From assembly GCA_024760905.1 (NCBI GenBank), contig CM045733.1, positions 68,411,001-68,475,000 on the forward strand: a DNA stretch of 64,000 nt. The letters are read 5' to 3'. Below the pieces are notes generated by a model, which saw only the letters and a list, made by a program, of their open reading frames with translations, did no database searches and was not told the DNA's origin. The stretch comes from Plotosus lineatus (Eukaryota > Chordata > Actinopteri > Siluriformes > Plotosidae). This document shows, piece after piece, positions 19,801 through 29,960 of this stretch (position 1 is the first letter of the stretch; each line of letters starts with the position of its first letter). A program made the position numbers and the translations under genes.

Positions 19801-19818
19801 TCCTTATGAGAGGTAAAC

Positions 19819-21660
19819 GTATATGCAAAACTGAAAATAGATGTACACTATTGCTTTTTATGTAAATTTAATCTGAACTTCCACCTTATTTTCTTTTGTC
19901 ATGACATTGTGGCATTTGTACAAAAGAAATAACAGCTGTTTATTGTTATCAGTCATCTTTATGGGTATGAATTCCGAACATCTACCCCTATTATCACTCA
20001 GCATGAGACTGTACCTTAAAAAAAAATAAGTAACTGCTCTATCGTTAGACTATTTCAGTGAGAAACTCAAACTCATGCATCATAACATGATTGAAAACGA
20101 CCCAAACAGACCGGTAAATATCCTCAGACACATCAGACATAGCTAGATATAATTAGATATTAGATCTTAACAGCTGTTTATTTATTCAGTAATATTGGAA
20201 ATATATGTTTTACTTCAAAAAGAAAACATTTACAATGACCTGGTTGCATATGAGGGGATGTACACACAAGCACCTTTTGCTTTGGTCATACATCACTTGC
20301 TTTGGTTTTATTGGATTTGGATTTTTTTTATTTTGTTGCTTTCGTTCTGGAAGTATTTCCTTTACCTCCAGCCATCTATCAGAAGCTGCCAGGTTTTGTT
20401 TGATATACAGTATACTGTATTCATATTTGGAGGCAACAGTAAATTATTCTCTTTATCTTGGTTGGAGTTCCAGACACAACTGAAAAGAAGAAGCGTTATC
20501 ATATGCTGCCACCATCATGTGTCACTGTTGGGCCCGGTGCTCTTTGGGTGATAAGCCGTCCAGATTTTTCAAGCTAATCATATCTTTTCGAGATATGCCC
20601 AACAAGTTCTACATTACCCTCAGAAGAACACAACACATCTGTGCCATATTTTTTGGGGGAAAAAAAATTAACAGTCTTGGATGAGAAAGGGCGTCCACCG
20701 AGCCACCTTACCCCATAACTCAAATATGTGTAGAGTAGGAAGAATTTTGATGAATACAAGAAATAATCAGCACTTTTCAGGTATTAATATGGCTCCTTTA
20801 ATGTTGGAGGTCTCTTAGTAACCTGTACATTAAATTTTTTTCTTCTGGTTTAATATATATTTGTAAGGACGTCCTGTTCTTGGTAATCTTACTGTGGTGC
20901 ACATGAATTTTTCTACACTGTCTGATGTCCCACAGTGCAAGTAATGTTCCGGAAATACATTCATATCCCTTTCCTGATTAATATCTCTTGCCAATGAGAT
21001 ATATGAAGTGAAGTAAGTACGGTATATAGTAGTATAAAGTAAGAACTTTACAGGTCACAATCTGAGCACAAGCATATGATCCAAAACATAAAATATGTCA
21101 CTTATACAACCCCCAACTTTTTTTTTTTTTTTTGCATGTTTTTAATTCAAATTGTCTTCAGCTTCTCTATCACACAAAAGATGGAACAAAATTTGCTATT
21201 ATTTACACTGGTTTCACTTTTTACTTTACGACTCATTCAGTTTTAACAATGGGTGTCAGACACTGGTGCCTGAACCAGAGAAGAATTGCAGGGAGAGGTG
21301 AGGCTGGGTAATAGGAAGAGGAGATTAGTGAGAATGAAAATTAATAGAAAGAAGAGGGCGCTCATTATGAGATGAAAGTGAAAACTGCGTGAAAGAGACC
21401 GGATAGAAACTTCATGCTTTTCTATCAGATCCGCAGTTGCGTCAGTCAGTCATCTGATGGTTTCAGACAGGTAACAGGTGAGTGCATTTAGAGAATAGTG
21501 TTTCCCTGTTCAATTTAAGTATGAGGCCTGACACTGTCCAGCAGGTGTTGTATGTTGCCCCATGTAGGTTTTTTTTTTGTGTTCTCAGAGGCGCTTGTAG
21601 TTACTGTGGATGATATTGCCCCATGTTCCACTGGTCACCTGTTGGCTCCAACTTCCCATA
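19819..21660. other. Unassigned AT-rich sequence
   Basis: Short runs of T at 21119-21134 and no convincing gene. The 118-codon frame at 20195-20551 is hydrophobic by T-richness and lacks family features. Confidence 0.4.
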
Positions 21661-21670
21661 ATCTTGACAT

Positions 21671-21756
21671 ATATATATATATATATATATATATGGATGT
21701 ATGTATATACGTAACATAATAAGGTTACTGTTGTGGGATAACTCTTGGATCCTTCC

Positions 21757-21833
<77 letters not shown>
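21671..21833. repeat. (AT)n microsatellites and T-tract
   Basis: (AT)12 at 21671-21694 and about (AT)30 at 21760-21819, followed by a T run to 21833, immediately next to the 3' end of an inverted SINE. Confidence 0.95.
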
Positions 21834-21834
21834 C

Positions 21835-22190
21835 ATTCATTCATTTTTTAAGATGCTTAATCCTAATTAAGGTTGTGAGTAGGTTGCCGCCCATCTCAGC
21901 CAACTCTGTGTGAGGGCAGAATACACTATGGACAGCTCAGCATGGCATAGCAGTGCCAACAGACACTCAACTACTTGCACTCACACTGAGGGTCGATTTG
22001 GAACAGCCAGTTAGCCCAGTGTGCATATTTTATGGACTGTGGAAGAAAATCGAGCACCCAGAGGAAACCCACACGAGCACGGTGAGAACGTTCACATTCC
22101 ACACAGAAACACACGAGTCCAGGAATCAAGCCCACGTCTTCTTCCTGCGAAGTGGACATGTTACTCACTGCGCCACTGTGCTGCTTCTTT
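21835..22190 (-). mobile_element. Group-C tRNA-derived SINE, near full length
   Basis: Inverted teleost SINE: tail ATTCATTTTTT and GCTTAATCCTAATTA at the left, body with TGTGCATATTTTATGGACTG and GAGGAAACCCACA, and tRNA-like head at the right (about 22120-22190; the minus strand reads CAGTGGCGCAGTGAGTAAC, then a degraded B box near GATTCCTGG). It is followed by a T-run at about 22187-22201. Its left module is the same tail carried by group-B SINEs. Confidence 0.8.
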
Positions 22191-22201
22191 TTTTTTTTTT
22201 T

Positions 22202-22590
22202 AATTATTTGTTTATTTTTTATTTTCTAATTTCAGAATAATGACTCCGTGGAAAAGTTTGCATTCTGTCGGATAATTTCAGAATAAAACTAGAAGCTATA
22301 ATCAGTCTGGTTTTGTTGTGTCACAATAATCTCCATACCAAATTAGGACACAATCATGGGCCATAATTTCTTGCCATATCTTGAATGGGAGACTGAGACC
22401 ATACCAACTAAAATTTTCGGGGGTTGGGGGGCTTTGCCCACCTACTCCATACACCACCACTACCACCAATACCACCACCACGGGTGCACTGGACCTGACT
22501 GGGGGCTTAATCCCCCTGGACCGTTGCTTCTCACTCTTTTTAATCTGAGGGGTTGACAGCTATGTTTTTATTCATTTTATTTTCTGAAAC
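22202..22590. other. Unassigned sequence with CCA-rich patch
   Basis: Contains an imperfect ACC/CCA repeat (22452-22482). Otherwise nothing recognised. Confidence 0.4.
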
Positions 22591-22710
22591 ACTGTCTTTT
22601 GTTCGGTTGTGAGGAGGCTGAAGCCCATCCTGGCTGACTCTGAGCTAAGGGTACACCCTGAACAACTCTCCAAGGCATTGCAGATACAAGACCTCACTCA
22701 TTCACACATA

Positions 22711-24221
22711 CAGTCATGGCCAAAAGTTTTGGTCGTGACGCAAATTTTGTGTTTTTGCAAATTTTGTTACTTCAATTTTGTGGTGGTGATTTCACATTGT
22801 TTCTGAACTAGTATGCAGAGTGATCACAAGCATTTGAATGAATTGCAAAGAGCTTCTTGGGCATAAAAAAAAAGACTTTTTCCACAAAAAGCCCGTTTTC
22901 ACTGTAGTTGGTTTTGGTGCAAAATGATTGGCTAACATCACTTCAGTATCATATTATCAGCACAGAAGGAAGTGTGAGTGAGTACGAGTCAGCTGAAGTC
23001 ACGCTACCATTTTCCTTTAATTTTAGGAGCAGACTAATTGCTATAAAAGTCAGAGACATTTTTGAAATCATCTTCTTGTATGAGCAGCGGTTACCTCCAA
23101 ACCATTGCATCAAAATGGCCTCACATGCTAGGAAATTGCTGCGAAAGAATATTGCACCTGAAAGAACCATTTACCGAATCATAAAAAACTTCAAGGAGGC
23201 AGGTTCATCTGCAGCAAAGAAGGCTTCGGGACATCCAAGAGTGTCCAGCATGCAGCAGGACCGTCTGCTCTTCGAGAGTCAGCTACGGAATCCTGTAGCC
23301 CCCAGTGCAGAACTTGCTCATAATTGGCAGTCGGCAGGTGTGACTGCATCTGCACACACGGTGAGGCCAAGACTTTTGAACAAAGGCCTGGTATCAAGAA
23401 GGGCAGCAAAGAAGACACTTCTCTCCAAGAAAAACATCAAGGCTGGACAGAAATTCTGCAGGAAGTGCAGTGAGTGGCAAGCAGAAGACTGGTGCAAAGT
23501 TATTTTCTCCGATGAAAACCTGTTTCGAATATTTGGGACATCTGGAAAAGCGGCTGCCAGGAGAAGCAAAGGTGAAGACTACCATGCATGAGTCCTTTGT
23601 CGTGTCAACAGTGAAACATGCCGAGACCATCCATGTTTGGGGTTGCTTTTCATCCAAGCCCTAAAACACTGCCATGAATAAAGAGTGGTATCGAAACGCC
23701 CCCCAAGAGCAACTCCTCCCGACGACGCAGGAGCACTTTGGTGAGGATTTGTGCATTTTTCAGCGTGATGGAGCACCAGGTCATGAGGCAAAAGTGATCA
23801 CAAAGATGCTCAAAGATCATAACATTGATGTTTTGATGATCCATGGCCAGGAAACTCCCCAGATCTTAATCCAATCGAGAACCTGTGGTCCAGCCTCAAA
23901 AAACGGATGAACAAGCAGAATCCCACAAATTGTGAGAAGAATGAGCCGAGTCCAGAATCTGACAACCAGCATGCAAAAGTGAATTGGTGAAGTTCTGAAG
24001 AAGAAGGGTCACTGTAATTATTGACTCTTGGCAAAAAAAAAAATACATGTATTTGCTAATAAAAGTCTCTAAAACATGTAAAATGTGTATAATTGCTCCT
24101 GGGCATAGCATCAAAACATTTAGAGTGACATTTATAGTGACGGAATCTTACAAAACAAATCAACAAAATTCGTGAAAACATAAAATTTGCATCACGTTGC
24201 CAAAACTTTTGGGTTTGACTG
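22711..24221 (+). mobile_element. Tc1-like transposon with both terminal repeats
   Basis: 1.5-kb element flanked by TA (22709-22710 and 24222-24223). Terminal inverted repeats begin CAGTCATGGCCAAAAGTTTTGG at the left and end CCAAAACTTTTGGGTTTGACTG at the right; the GCAAATTTTGTG/ATAAAATTTGC subterminal motif is also inverted. Length is typical for Tc1 elements. The transposase is broken, so this copy is non-autonomous, but its ends look usable. Confidence 0.9.
23115..23950 (+). pseudogene. Tc1-like transposase pseudogene
   Basis: DDE-family cut-and-paste transposase. The open segment from MASHARKLLRKN continues with the helix-turn-helix IYRIIKNFKEAGSS, the linker KKASGHPRVSS and KVIFSDENLFRIF (first catalytic Asp, near 23505-23520), then stops at 23591. 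After a frame change there is IHVWGCFSSK; in a further segment FQRDGAPGHEAKVITKMLKDH holds the second Asp (near 23758-23820). The final block (PQILIQSRTCGP instead of the family's PDLNPIENLW) is out of frame at about 23857-23890. At least two frame breaks and a stop make it non-functional. Confidence 0.88.
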
Positions 24222-24594
24222 TAGCGGCAATTTGAATCGGTACCAGGTACCGAGTACCGGTAGAAAACCCAAGCAAGCACAGGAAGAACATGCAAACTTT
24301 ACAGAGAGACGGTTTCACCAGGCCTGGGACTTGAACTCTCCTTTTTGCTGCGAGTGCCACTAAAGAACGGTTGTGCAATTATTTACAAGAAAGTAAAGGA
24401 AATCAATCAGAGAAAATTGCAGGTACATCTAAACAACGGCAAATGATAATGGATTTGATGGGAGAGATTTAGGAACAGAGAAGCCAGAATCTTGAGAAGG
24501 TTGAGACGATTACCCCCTGAAATGCTGAGTCATGTGCAAAGGCTGCAGGGACTGTAGATGACCCAAACAAACCTGAACTGGAGTTCATCGTTCA

Positions 24595-24705
24595 TTTCCT
24601 AAACCGCTTAATATAATCCTAATTAGCGTCATGGGGAGGCTGGTGCCCATCTCAGCCGACTGGGGGGGGGGGGGGGGGAGGGCAGATTACACCCTGTACA
24701 GTGTT
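24595..24705 (-). mobile_element. Group-C SINE 3' tail fragment
   Basis: Inverted tail: CATTTCCTAAACCGCTTAATA, AATCCTAATTAGCGTC, GGGGAGGCTGGTGCCCAT, followed by a G-run (24662-24678) and GGGCAGATTACACCCTG. Confidence 0.7.
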
Positions 24706-25734
24706 TGAGGACCCTGAATTGGAGCAAAAGATAATCACATACCTTGACAGAAGGAACATAGCTGTTGCCAGCAGCGGTATCGAGGGGGTATCCTCATCTT
24801 CTTGAAAAAACTCAAAACAAACCAGGAAGCATAAACAGATGTGAACAAATATCTGACAAAGGAAAATACTGACGTTGCAAAATGAGAACGATTCCCGAAA
24901 AAATAAAACATGATCCATTTGATGTGATGAGCAAAATACAAGGTATTATTGGAACCAAATATGCCAGCAGTGAAGGTACATGTGCTGGTCATCAGGAAAT
25001 TGCAGAATTATAGGAGAATATTTTAGAACACACTGAAAACAATATCTTCAGTCACCTAAATTCTAAACTGATAATTGCTGCTAATTATGGAAATAAAAAT
25101 CCAAGCAACAGTCCCAGAGAGACGCTGATAAAAATATTAAAATTAAAAAAAGAATTACAGTGCTTACAAGTGTAAAAATTAAACATCTACTGACGGTATC
25201 AGAATTTATAACAATCCGATCAATATTTATGATATTGTTATGGACAGAAAACGGTAAGAACTGGAGGTATTTAAAAATAATTTGATACCATTCATCATGA
25301 AATATCACTTAATAAAATGGAAAGGTGTGTTATCAGTTCGGTTTTATTCATTCAGTAGAAAAGTGACATGGGAAACAGTGGGCAACATCTGTATTTTTTT
25401 TCCATATAAAGGTATTTCTGAATCAATATTCATGAATCCTACTTATGGCATCCCACAGGGGTCAGTATTATACCAGAAACTGTTTATATCGTCCATAAAC
25501 GTTGTGTAAGATATTGAAGATACTAAAATTTGTTTTATTTTCACACAGTATTTTTTTTCTTCAGTGGAGAATTTGTCTCCACCCACCCACCCACCAACCG
25601 ATCCTGTCATTAACTTTTCATAATCATTAAAAAACAAGGTCGGGCTGTTTGTACGTCCTCCAATGAACACACAAATGCATGCGATAGTAGTCAAGGCTAA
25701 GATATAAAATAACTTTTCGTGTGTCATATTAGCC
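24706..25734. other. Unassigned AT-rich sequence
   Basis: No gene recognised. A CCACCCACC repeat lies near 25577-25593. A short plus-strand peptide (TYGIPQGSVLYQKLFISSINVV, about 25440-25506) recalls the RT motif GxPQGSxLxPxLFxxYIND, so a decayed LINE RT fragment is possible around 25280-25510. Confidence 0.35.
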
Positions 25735-25735
25735 C

Positions 25736-26085
25736 AGCGGGCAGTGGTGGCCTAGTGGTATGGGGCACCGGATCGCTGATCCAAAAGTTGGGGGTTCAAG
25801 TCCCACTCTCCACAAGGTTGTCACTGTCCCCACCAGTGCAGCTAACTGGGTTATCAAAGGCCGGCCATGTCTCTCACTGTCTATGGTGTGAGGCAGGTAA
25901 AAGAACCATTGCTGACTTTCGACAAGAATAGCTGCGAAACCGTCAGCATGTTTCCGCCCTTCGATGGCCTGGCGAGCAGTCCAGGGTGTAATGTGCCCTC
26001 ACCCGGAGTCAGCTGGGATGGGCGCCAGCCTCCCTGTGACCCTAATTAGGATTAAGCGGTTAGAGAAAATGAACTGAACTGAACA
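25736..26085 (+). mobile_element. Group-B SINE (tRNA head, L2-like tail)
   Basis: Head GCAGTGGTGGCCTAGTGGT (A box) and GGTTCAAGTCCC (B box) near 25741-25805; body with GCTAACTGGGTTATCAAAGG. The tail GGCGAGCAGTCCAGGGTG to CCCTAATTAGGATTAAGCGG, ending GAAAATGAACTGAACTG, is the group-C tail rather than the group-A tail. Confidence 0.88.
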
Positions 26086-26603
26086 TACTGTATTACAACA
26101 CACAAATTCAGCTGGAAAAATGTATATACCATATATACCATACAGTATGTACAAAGAGCTTAAGAATAAATAAAGCGCATTCGGCTTCATAAAGCACTGT
26201 ACACTCTGTATTTGTTCACTTGTATTATTGTTTATAAATTGCTTTGTGACGGTGTAAGGTGTTGCATATAAAAGCATCCCACAATCATTGCCCAAAGTAC
26301 AAAAAGAAAGTCTTAATTATACTAAACAATGTAAGTGTGAGGTAAACACTGTCGGTGGATGCAAAGGCAGTTTAATTAATTTTATTTACAGTGCAGCAAA
26401 ACAGATTCAGATTGTGAGCCAAGGTCAATGACAGTAAAGGGTCAGACAATGTGCAGACAACAACGGCTAGATGCAAAATATGTGAAAGAGAATAACAAAC
26501 AAATTCCGAACCAGAATATTCAGCACTTGCTGGCATCAGGCATGCTGGACTGATAGTATGCATTGTGTACGTAGTTGTTTTTTTTTAAATACATACCGTA
26601 TTC

Positions 26604-26605
<2 letters not shown>
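26086..26605. other. Unassigned sequence
   Basis: AT-rich; no gene or repeat recognised. Confidence 0.4.

Positions 26606-26608
<3 letters not shown>

Positions 26609-26640
<32 letters not shown>
26609..26640. repeat. (TA)n microsatellite
   Basis: About 16 units, directly adjoining the inverted-repeat element at 26641. Confidence 0.95.
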
Positions 26641-26643
<3 letters not shown>

Positions 26644-26768
26644 AAAAATAAAAGGACAGGACAAAGACTTTCTATTGAAACTCCATTTATCACTACAGAT
26701 CTGTTTCGCGGGGTGGTGAAACCATCCTGTCTCTTCAGGTGATTATAGAAGAATCTTTTATTTTTGTT
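26641..26768 (-). mobile_element. Putative Penelope-like element terminal fragment
   Basis: 128-bp unit bounded by an exact 14-bp inverted repeat, AACAAAAATAAAAG (26641-26654) and CTTTTATTTTTGTT (26755-26768). The minus strand contains CCTGAAGAGACAGG and GCGAAACAGATCTG, the arrangement found in the terminal repeats of Penelope-like retroelements, which carry hammerhead ribozymes. No GIY-YIG or RT coding was found nearby. Class assignment is inference. Confidence 0.5.
26689..26743 (-). ncRNA. Hammerhead-ribozyme-like fold (fossil)
   Basis: Minus strand, in order: ATCAC (stem I), CTGAAGA (fits the CUGANGA core), a 24-nt arm with a weak hairpin TGGT-TTC-ACCA (stem II), GAA, then ACAG-AT-CTGT (stem III with a two-base loop and an A15.1-U16.1 type pair), A as the cleavage-site H, and GTGAT, which pairs perfectly with ATCAC. 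Core residues and stems I and III are intact. Stem II has mismatches near its base, so activity is doubtful. Short stem III is typical of the minimal hammerheads of Penelope-like elements. Confidence 0.5.
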
Positions 26769-26826
26769 ATTTGCTCTACCAAAAAGTATTGAGCACTCTC
26801 CTACGGAAGGATCTACTCAGAAAATC

Positions 26827-26890
<64 letters not shown>
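26827..26890. repeat. (CT)n(AT)n microsatellite
   Basis: About nine CT units followed by about twenty-three AT units. Confidence 0.95.
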
Positions 26891-26893
<3 letters not shown>

Positions 26894-27794
26894 TGTATGT
26901 GACTTGGGACAGGTGATAAGAAGTTCTGTTACAGGGACAATAAATATGGCACATGGGTGTTTTAGTTCATGTTTGTTGGACGTTGGAATGCGGTGCACTT
27001 AAGGAAGAGGAGTTTCGAACAGATGTTACAGATGGGTGTTGTGCTGAATGCTTATCATATAGCCTAGGAACAAGAGACATAAAATTACCATCCATAATGT
27101 AGAAACAACTCTACTGAGGAGTCTGAATAAAACATCTCTAACAAGGATAGGATGAGCATCATGAGATGGAAATGAAATCAAAATCTTCTCAATATGAGTA
27201 CAGTAATGGAACACTTGCCTAGAATGACCTCCATCACTTGTGCGTGTGTGTGTGTGTTGGGGGGGGGGGGGGGTAGGTAGGGGTAGGGTAGGGTTCTGGC
27301 CCGGTGGTATACTGGCATACTGCTGGCATAGTGAGACAAAGGTCAGGAGTTCAAGCTCCACTATCACCAAGTAATTACCTCTGTCCTCCATGAAGCTAAC
27401 TAATCTTTTCCCTGGGAAACATCTGGCTGACGGGCCACTGATATGTACAGCGTCACAGAGATTTTCAGGTGTGAATTCTCTGTAAAGTGGAAGCGTCCAT
27501 CACACAGACCATCAGGGATAATTGTTAAGAGTCCCAGGGAAAAGTCCTCACAGTCCAAGAAATAATCGACATCGCCTGAATGGGTTTGGCAATCAGTACC
27601 TTGACTGGGGAACTACATCCGTTATTCTTCCGCATGCTGCAAGATTGCTGCTTTATCTTTTACTGCTTTGTCTCTAAATGTGTTTTAAAAAGTGTTTTGT
27701 TTGTAATGGACATTTCCTCCATCTGTTTTTTTTTTCTCTTTCCTCTAGCTGGCCTCCTGCAGCTGCAAATTATTTTGTTTGTTTGTTATAATTG
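26891..27794. other. Mostly unassigned, with a degenerate tRNA-like SINE head
   Basis: A G-run at 27259-27272 precedes TCTGGCCCGGTGGTATACTGG and GGAGTTCAAGCTCC (27295-27362), an eroded A/B-box pair like the group A/B SINE head, followed by GAAGCTAACTAATC. The rest (26891-27258 and 27430-27794) shows nothing recognisable. Confidence 0.45.
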
Positions 27795-27985
27795 TGGGGC
27801 AGGATGGTCCTCCAGTGATTGCTACATCCGCCTCACAGCAAGAACAGCCTGGGTTCAAGTCCTGGGCTTGTGTTTCTGTGTTGAGATTGCAAGTTGTCTC
27901 TGTGCTTGAATGGGTTTCCACGGAGGACTCTGGTTTCCTCCCACAGATCAAAAACATGGACATGAGGCTAGGCGGCTGATCACAA
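27795..27985 (+). mobile_element. Group-C SINE, 5' half
   Basis: tRNA-like head GGGGCAGGATGGTCCTCCAG, CCTCACAGCAAGAACAGCC, B-box-like GGTTCAAGTCC, then the body with TCCACGGAGGACTCTGG and TTTCCTCCCACAGATC. The tail is missing. A 109-codon frame over it is repeat-derived. Confidence 0.78.
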
Positions 27986-28151
27986 TAGCGGCATGCTCAA
28001 AAAGTGACTCACGCGACTGGCAATTTGTACAAAAAGCAAACAAACTGGCAACTTCTCAAGACTTTTAAATTATGTTTGCATTTAATCTGCAAAATATTTG
28101 CTTGCAAGTGGAGTCGTAAAACATTTTAACGTGAAATTTCAAAATATGGAA

Positions 28152-28271
28152 CAAAAAAAAAAAAAAAAAAAAAAAAAACTACAAAAAAAAAAATCTATTT
28201 GTGTCAGTCACTTTTCTATTGCACATCCACTGTGACCATCACATGACTGACTGTTTCACTGACCCTTGGTA

Positions 28272-28314
<43 letters not shown>
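28152..28314. repeat. A-tract and (GT)n microsatellite
   Basis: A27 run at 28152-28178 and about 19 GT units at 28277-28314. Confidence 0.95.
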
Positions 28315-28317
<3 letters not shown>

Positions 28318-28551
28318 AATGTTCTGCCCATGCACGAGTCTTACGAGCCGTTCAGGGTGTATCCTGCCTTCACCCAGTGTTGGCTGGAGAGCCTTTATAG
28401 GATTCAGTGGTCTGATTCCGTGTCTGTTGTCTTTTCCAGGACCGAAGAGTCTAAAGTGGGAGGAGCTGTTTTCTTTTAGTGCTGGTGTCTTCTTTCCTGT
28501 ATGTCATTTGTTTATCAGTTTTGATTATTCACTGATACATATGCATGTTTG

Positions 28552-28899
28552 GAGGCAGTGGAGGCCTGGTGGAATAGGGCGCTGGATCGCTGAGCCTAAG
28601 GTTGGGGGTTCGAGTCCCACTCTCCACAAGATTGTCACTGTCCCCCCCCAGTGCGGCTAACTGGGTTATCAAAGGCGGGCCATGTCTGTCAGTGTCTATG
28701 GTGAGAGGTTGATGTAAAAGAACCATTGCTGACTTTCGTAAAGAGGAGCTGCAAAGTCGTCAGCGTGTTTCTGTCCCTTGCTAAAAAGGGTTGTGTCAGG
28801 AAGGGCATCCGACGTAAAAACCTCTGAACCAAATCAAACATGATTAACTGTGGCGACCCCTGATAAAAGGGAAAAAGCTGAAAAGAAGAAGAAGAAGAC
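28552..28899 (+). mobile_element. Group-A tRNA-derived SINE
   Basis: Complete copy: head GGCCTGGTGGAATAGGGCGC with exact B box GGTTCGAGTCC (28608-28618), body, then the tail GTTGTGTCAGGAAGGGCATC, GTGGCGACCCCTGATAAAAG and a GAA-repeat end (28881-28897). Flanking ATGCATGTTTG (28541-28551) and ATGAATGTTTG (28900-28910) is a probable 11-bp target duplication with one mismatch. Confidence 0.9.
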
Positions 28900-29034
28900 A
28901 TGAATGTTTGATACTGCAAAATTGTTGCTTTTGAGGCTGCCTCCAGTGCTTCCAGTCCTGGCCAGTCCTTCCCTATTCTATATATCAAGGGAAAGTTAAA
29001 GTATTTTATTATTTTTTTTTTTAACACTTGAGCC

Positions 29035-29960
29035 ATAGTGGCTCATCAGGCCGGTGCTTATCCCCGGTTTCAATTCCTCCTGAAGGGGACGCTAGTCCTT
29101 CGCAGGTTACCTTCCCAGTACAGTGATACCTCAGCTCACGAACATAATTGGTTCCCAGAAAGTGTGTGTGAGGCGAAAAGTTCATCTTCCGAACATTTAT
29201 TTCCCATAAGAAACCATTAAAATGAGAATAATCCGTTCCCAGGTCCCCATAAAACATAATTTTCTACTAAATAAACCTTAAAACTACACAAAAATATACC
29301 TTATTTTATGTATAATAAATGTGCTATTGTATTGTAATTAAAGAAATAAACTGTACTGTATAATAAAGTGGTTTTATTGACCTTTGTGATGGTAGTTGAC
29401 GGCTTGATGGAATGGAGTGGGAGGAGGAGGGAGGGAGGGACTTACTGTTTGGAAGGAGAGTTTGGAAACGCCTACTGTTTGGAAACACCCTTAGCCACAC
29501 ACGCACCCTTAATAGCTTCCTTGTTCTTAAGGATGGTAGCAATGGTAGACTTAGCGTACCGGTACTGGGACGCTGAGTCACACAAACGCACACCTCGTTC
29601 GTGTTTTTCAATGATCTCCGCCTGTGGTGGGGTCTTTTTCGGTCCCATAATAGCAAAAGTACACTCAATATGGTCCAAAATGTCTAGCAAACACAAACCA
29701 CTTCCGCACTCAAAGAAAGGGTGTGACGAACTGTGATGCCGTGAGCGTGCGTCAGCTTCTCGTGGCCGCCACCGTGGCGCTGTTCGACCGCGTGATTTGA
29801 TTCGTCCGCCGAAAACTAGTTCGTCAGCAGAGACTATATGCTCGCAAATTTAATGTTCTTGAGGCGAAAAGTTCGTGAGCTTAAGCGTTCGTCAGCGGAG
29901 GTTTTACTGTATATTTTTACTGGTACCCATTAAGTGGTTACAGAAAATGAATGAATCCAG
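29035..29960 (+). repeat. Dispersed repeat split by a pogo-like element
   Basis: GTGGCTCATCAGGCCGGTGC, TATCCCCGGTTTC, GACGCTAGTCCTTCGCAGG up to 29120 continues after the insertion with TACTGGTACCCATTAAGTGG and AGAAAATGAATGAATCC (29910-29957). The two halves look like one teleost dispersed repeat with the group-B/C type end. Confidence 0.6.
29121..29909 (-). mobile_element. Non-autonomous pogo/Tigger-like transposon, twin 1
   Basis: 789-bp element flanked by TA, with ends CAGTGATACCTCAGCTCACG and GTCAGCGGAGGTTTTACTG. A minus-strand frame (29472-29696) keeps MGPKKTPPQAEIIEKHERGV and YAKSTIATILKNKEAIK, the start of a CENP-B/pogo-type helix-turn-helix DNA-binding domain. The catalytic DDE part is absent, so it depends on a related autonomous element. 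Nearly identical to 31614-32402. Confidence 0.88.

Larger units (their letters stand above)
22600..24375 (-). mobile_element. Group-C SINE split by a Tc1-like element
   Basis: SINE tail/body half at 22600-22708 (GAGGCTGAAGCCCATCCTGG, GGGTACACCCTG) and the other half at 24224-24375 (CAAGCACAGGAAGAACATGC, head near 24310-24365) are collinear parts of one inverted group-C SINE. The Tc1-like element sits exactly between them, so it is the younger insertion. Confidence 0.78.

Noticed and set aside
27740..27985. Frames of 109, 72 and 66 codons
   Set aside because: They overlap a group-C SINE head and body on both strands.
28277..28314. (GT)n as a possible regulatory Z-DNA element
   Set aside because: Ordinary microsatellite length with no adjacent gene or promoter signal.
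28608..28618. tRNA gene candidate at the perfect GGTTCGAGTCC box
   Set aside because: It is the promoter box of a complete group-A SINE with a target duplication.
29324..29736. 114- and 122-codon frames repeated at 31817-32229
   Set aside because: They are conserved only because the two pogo-like elements are near copies; the frame with transposase homology is the shorter minus-strand one.
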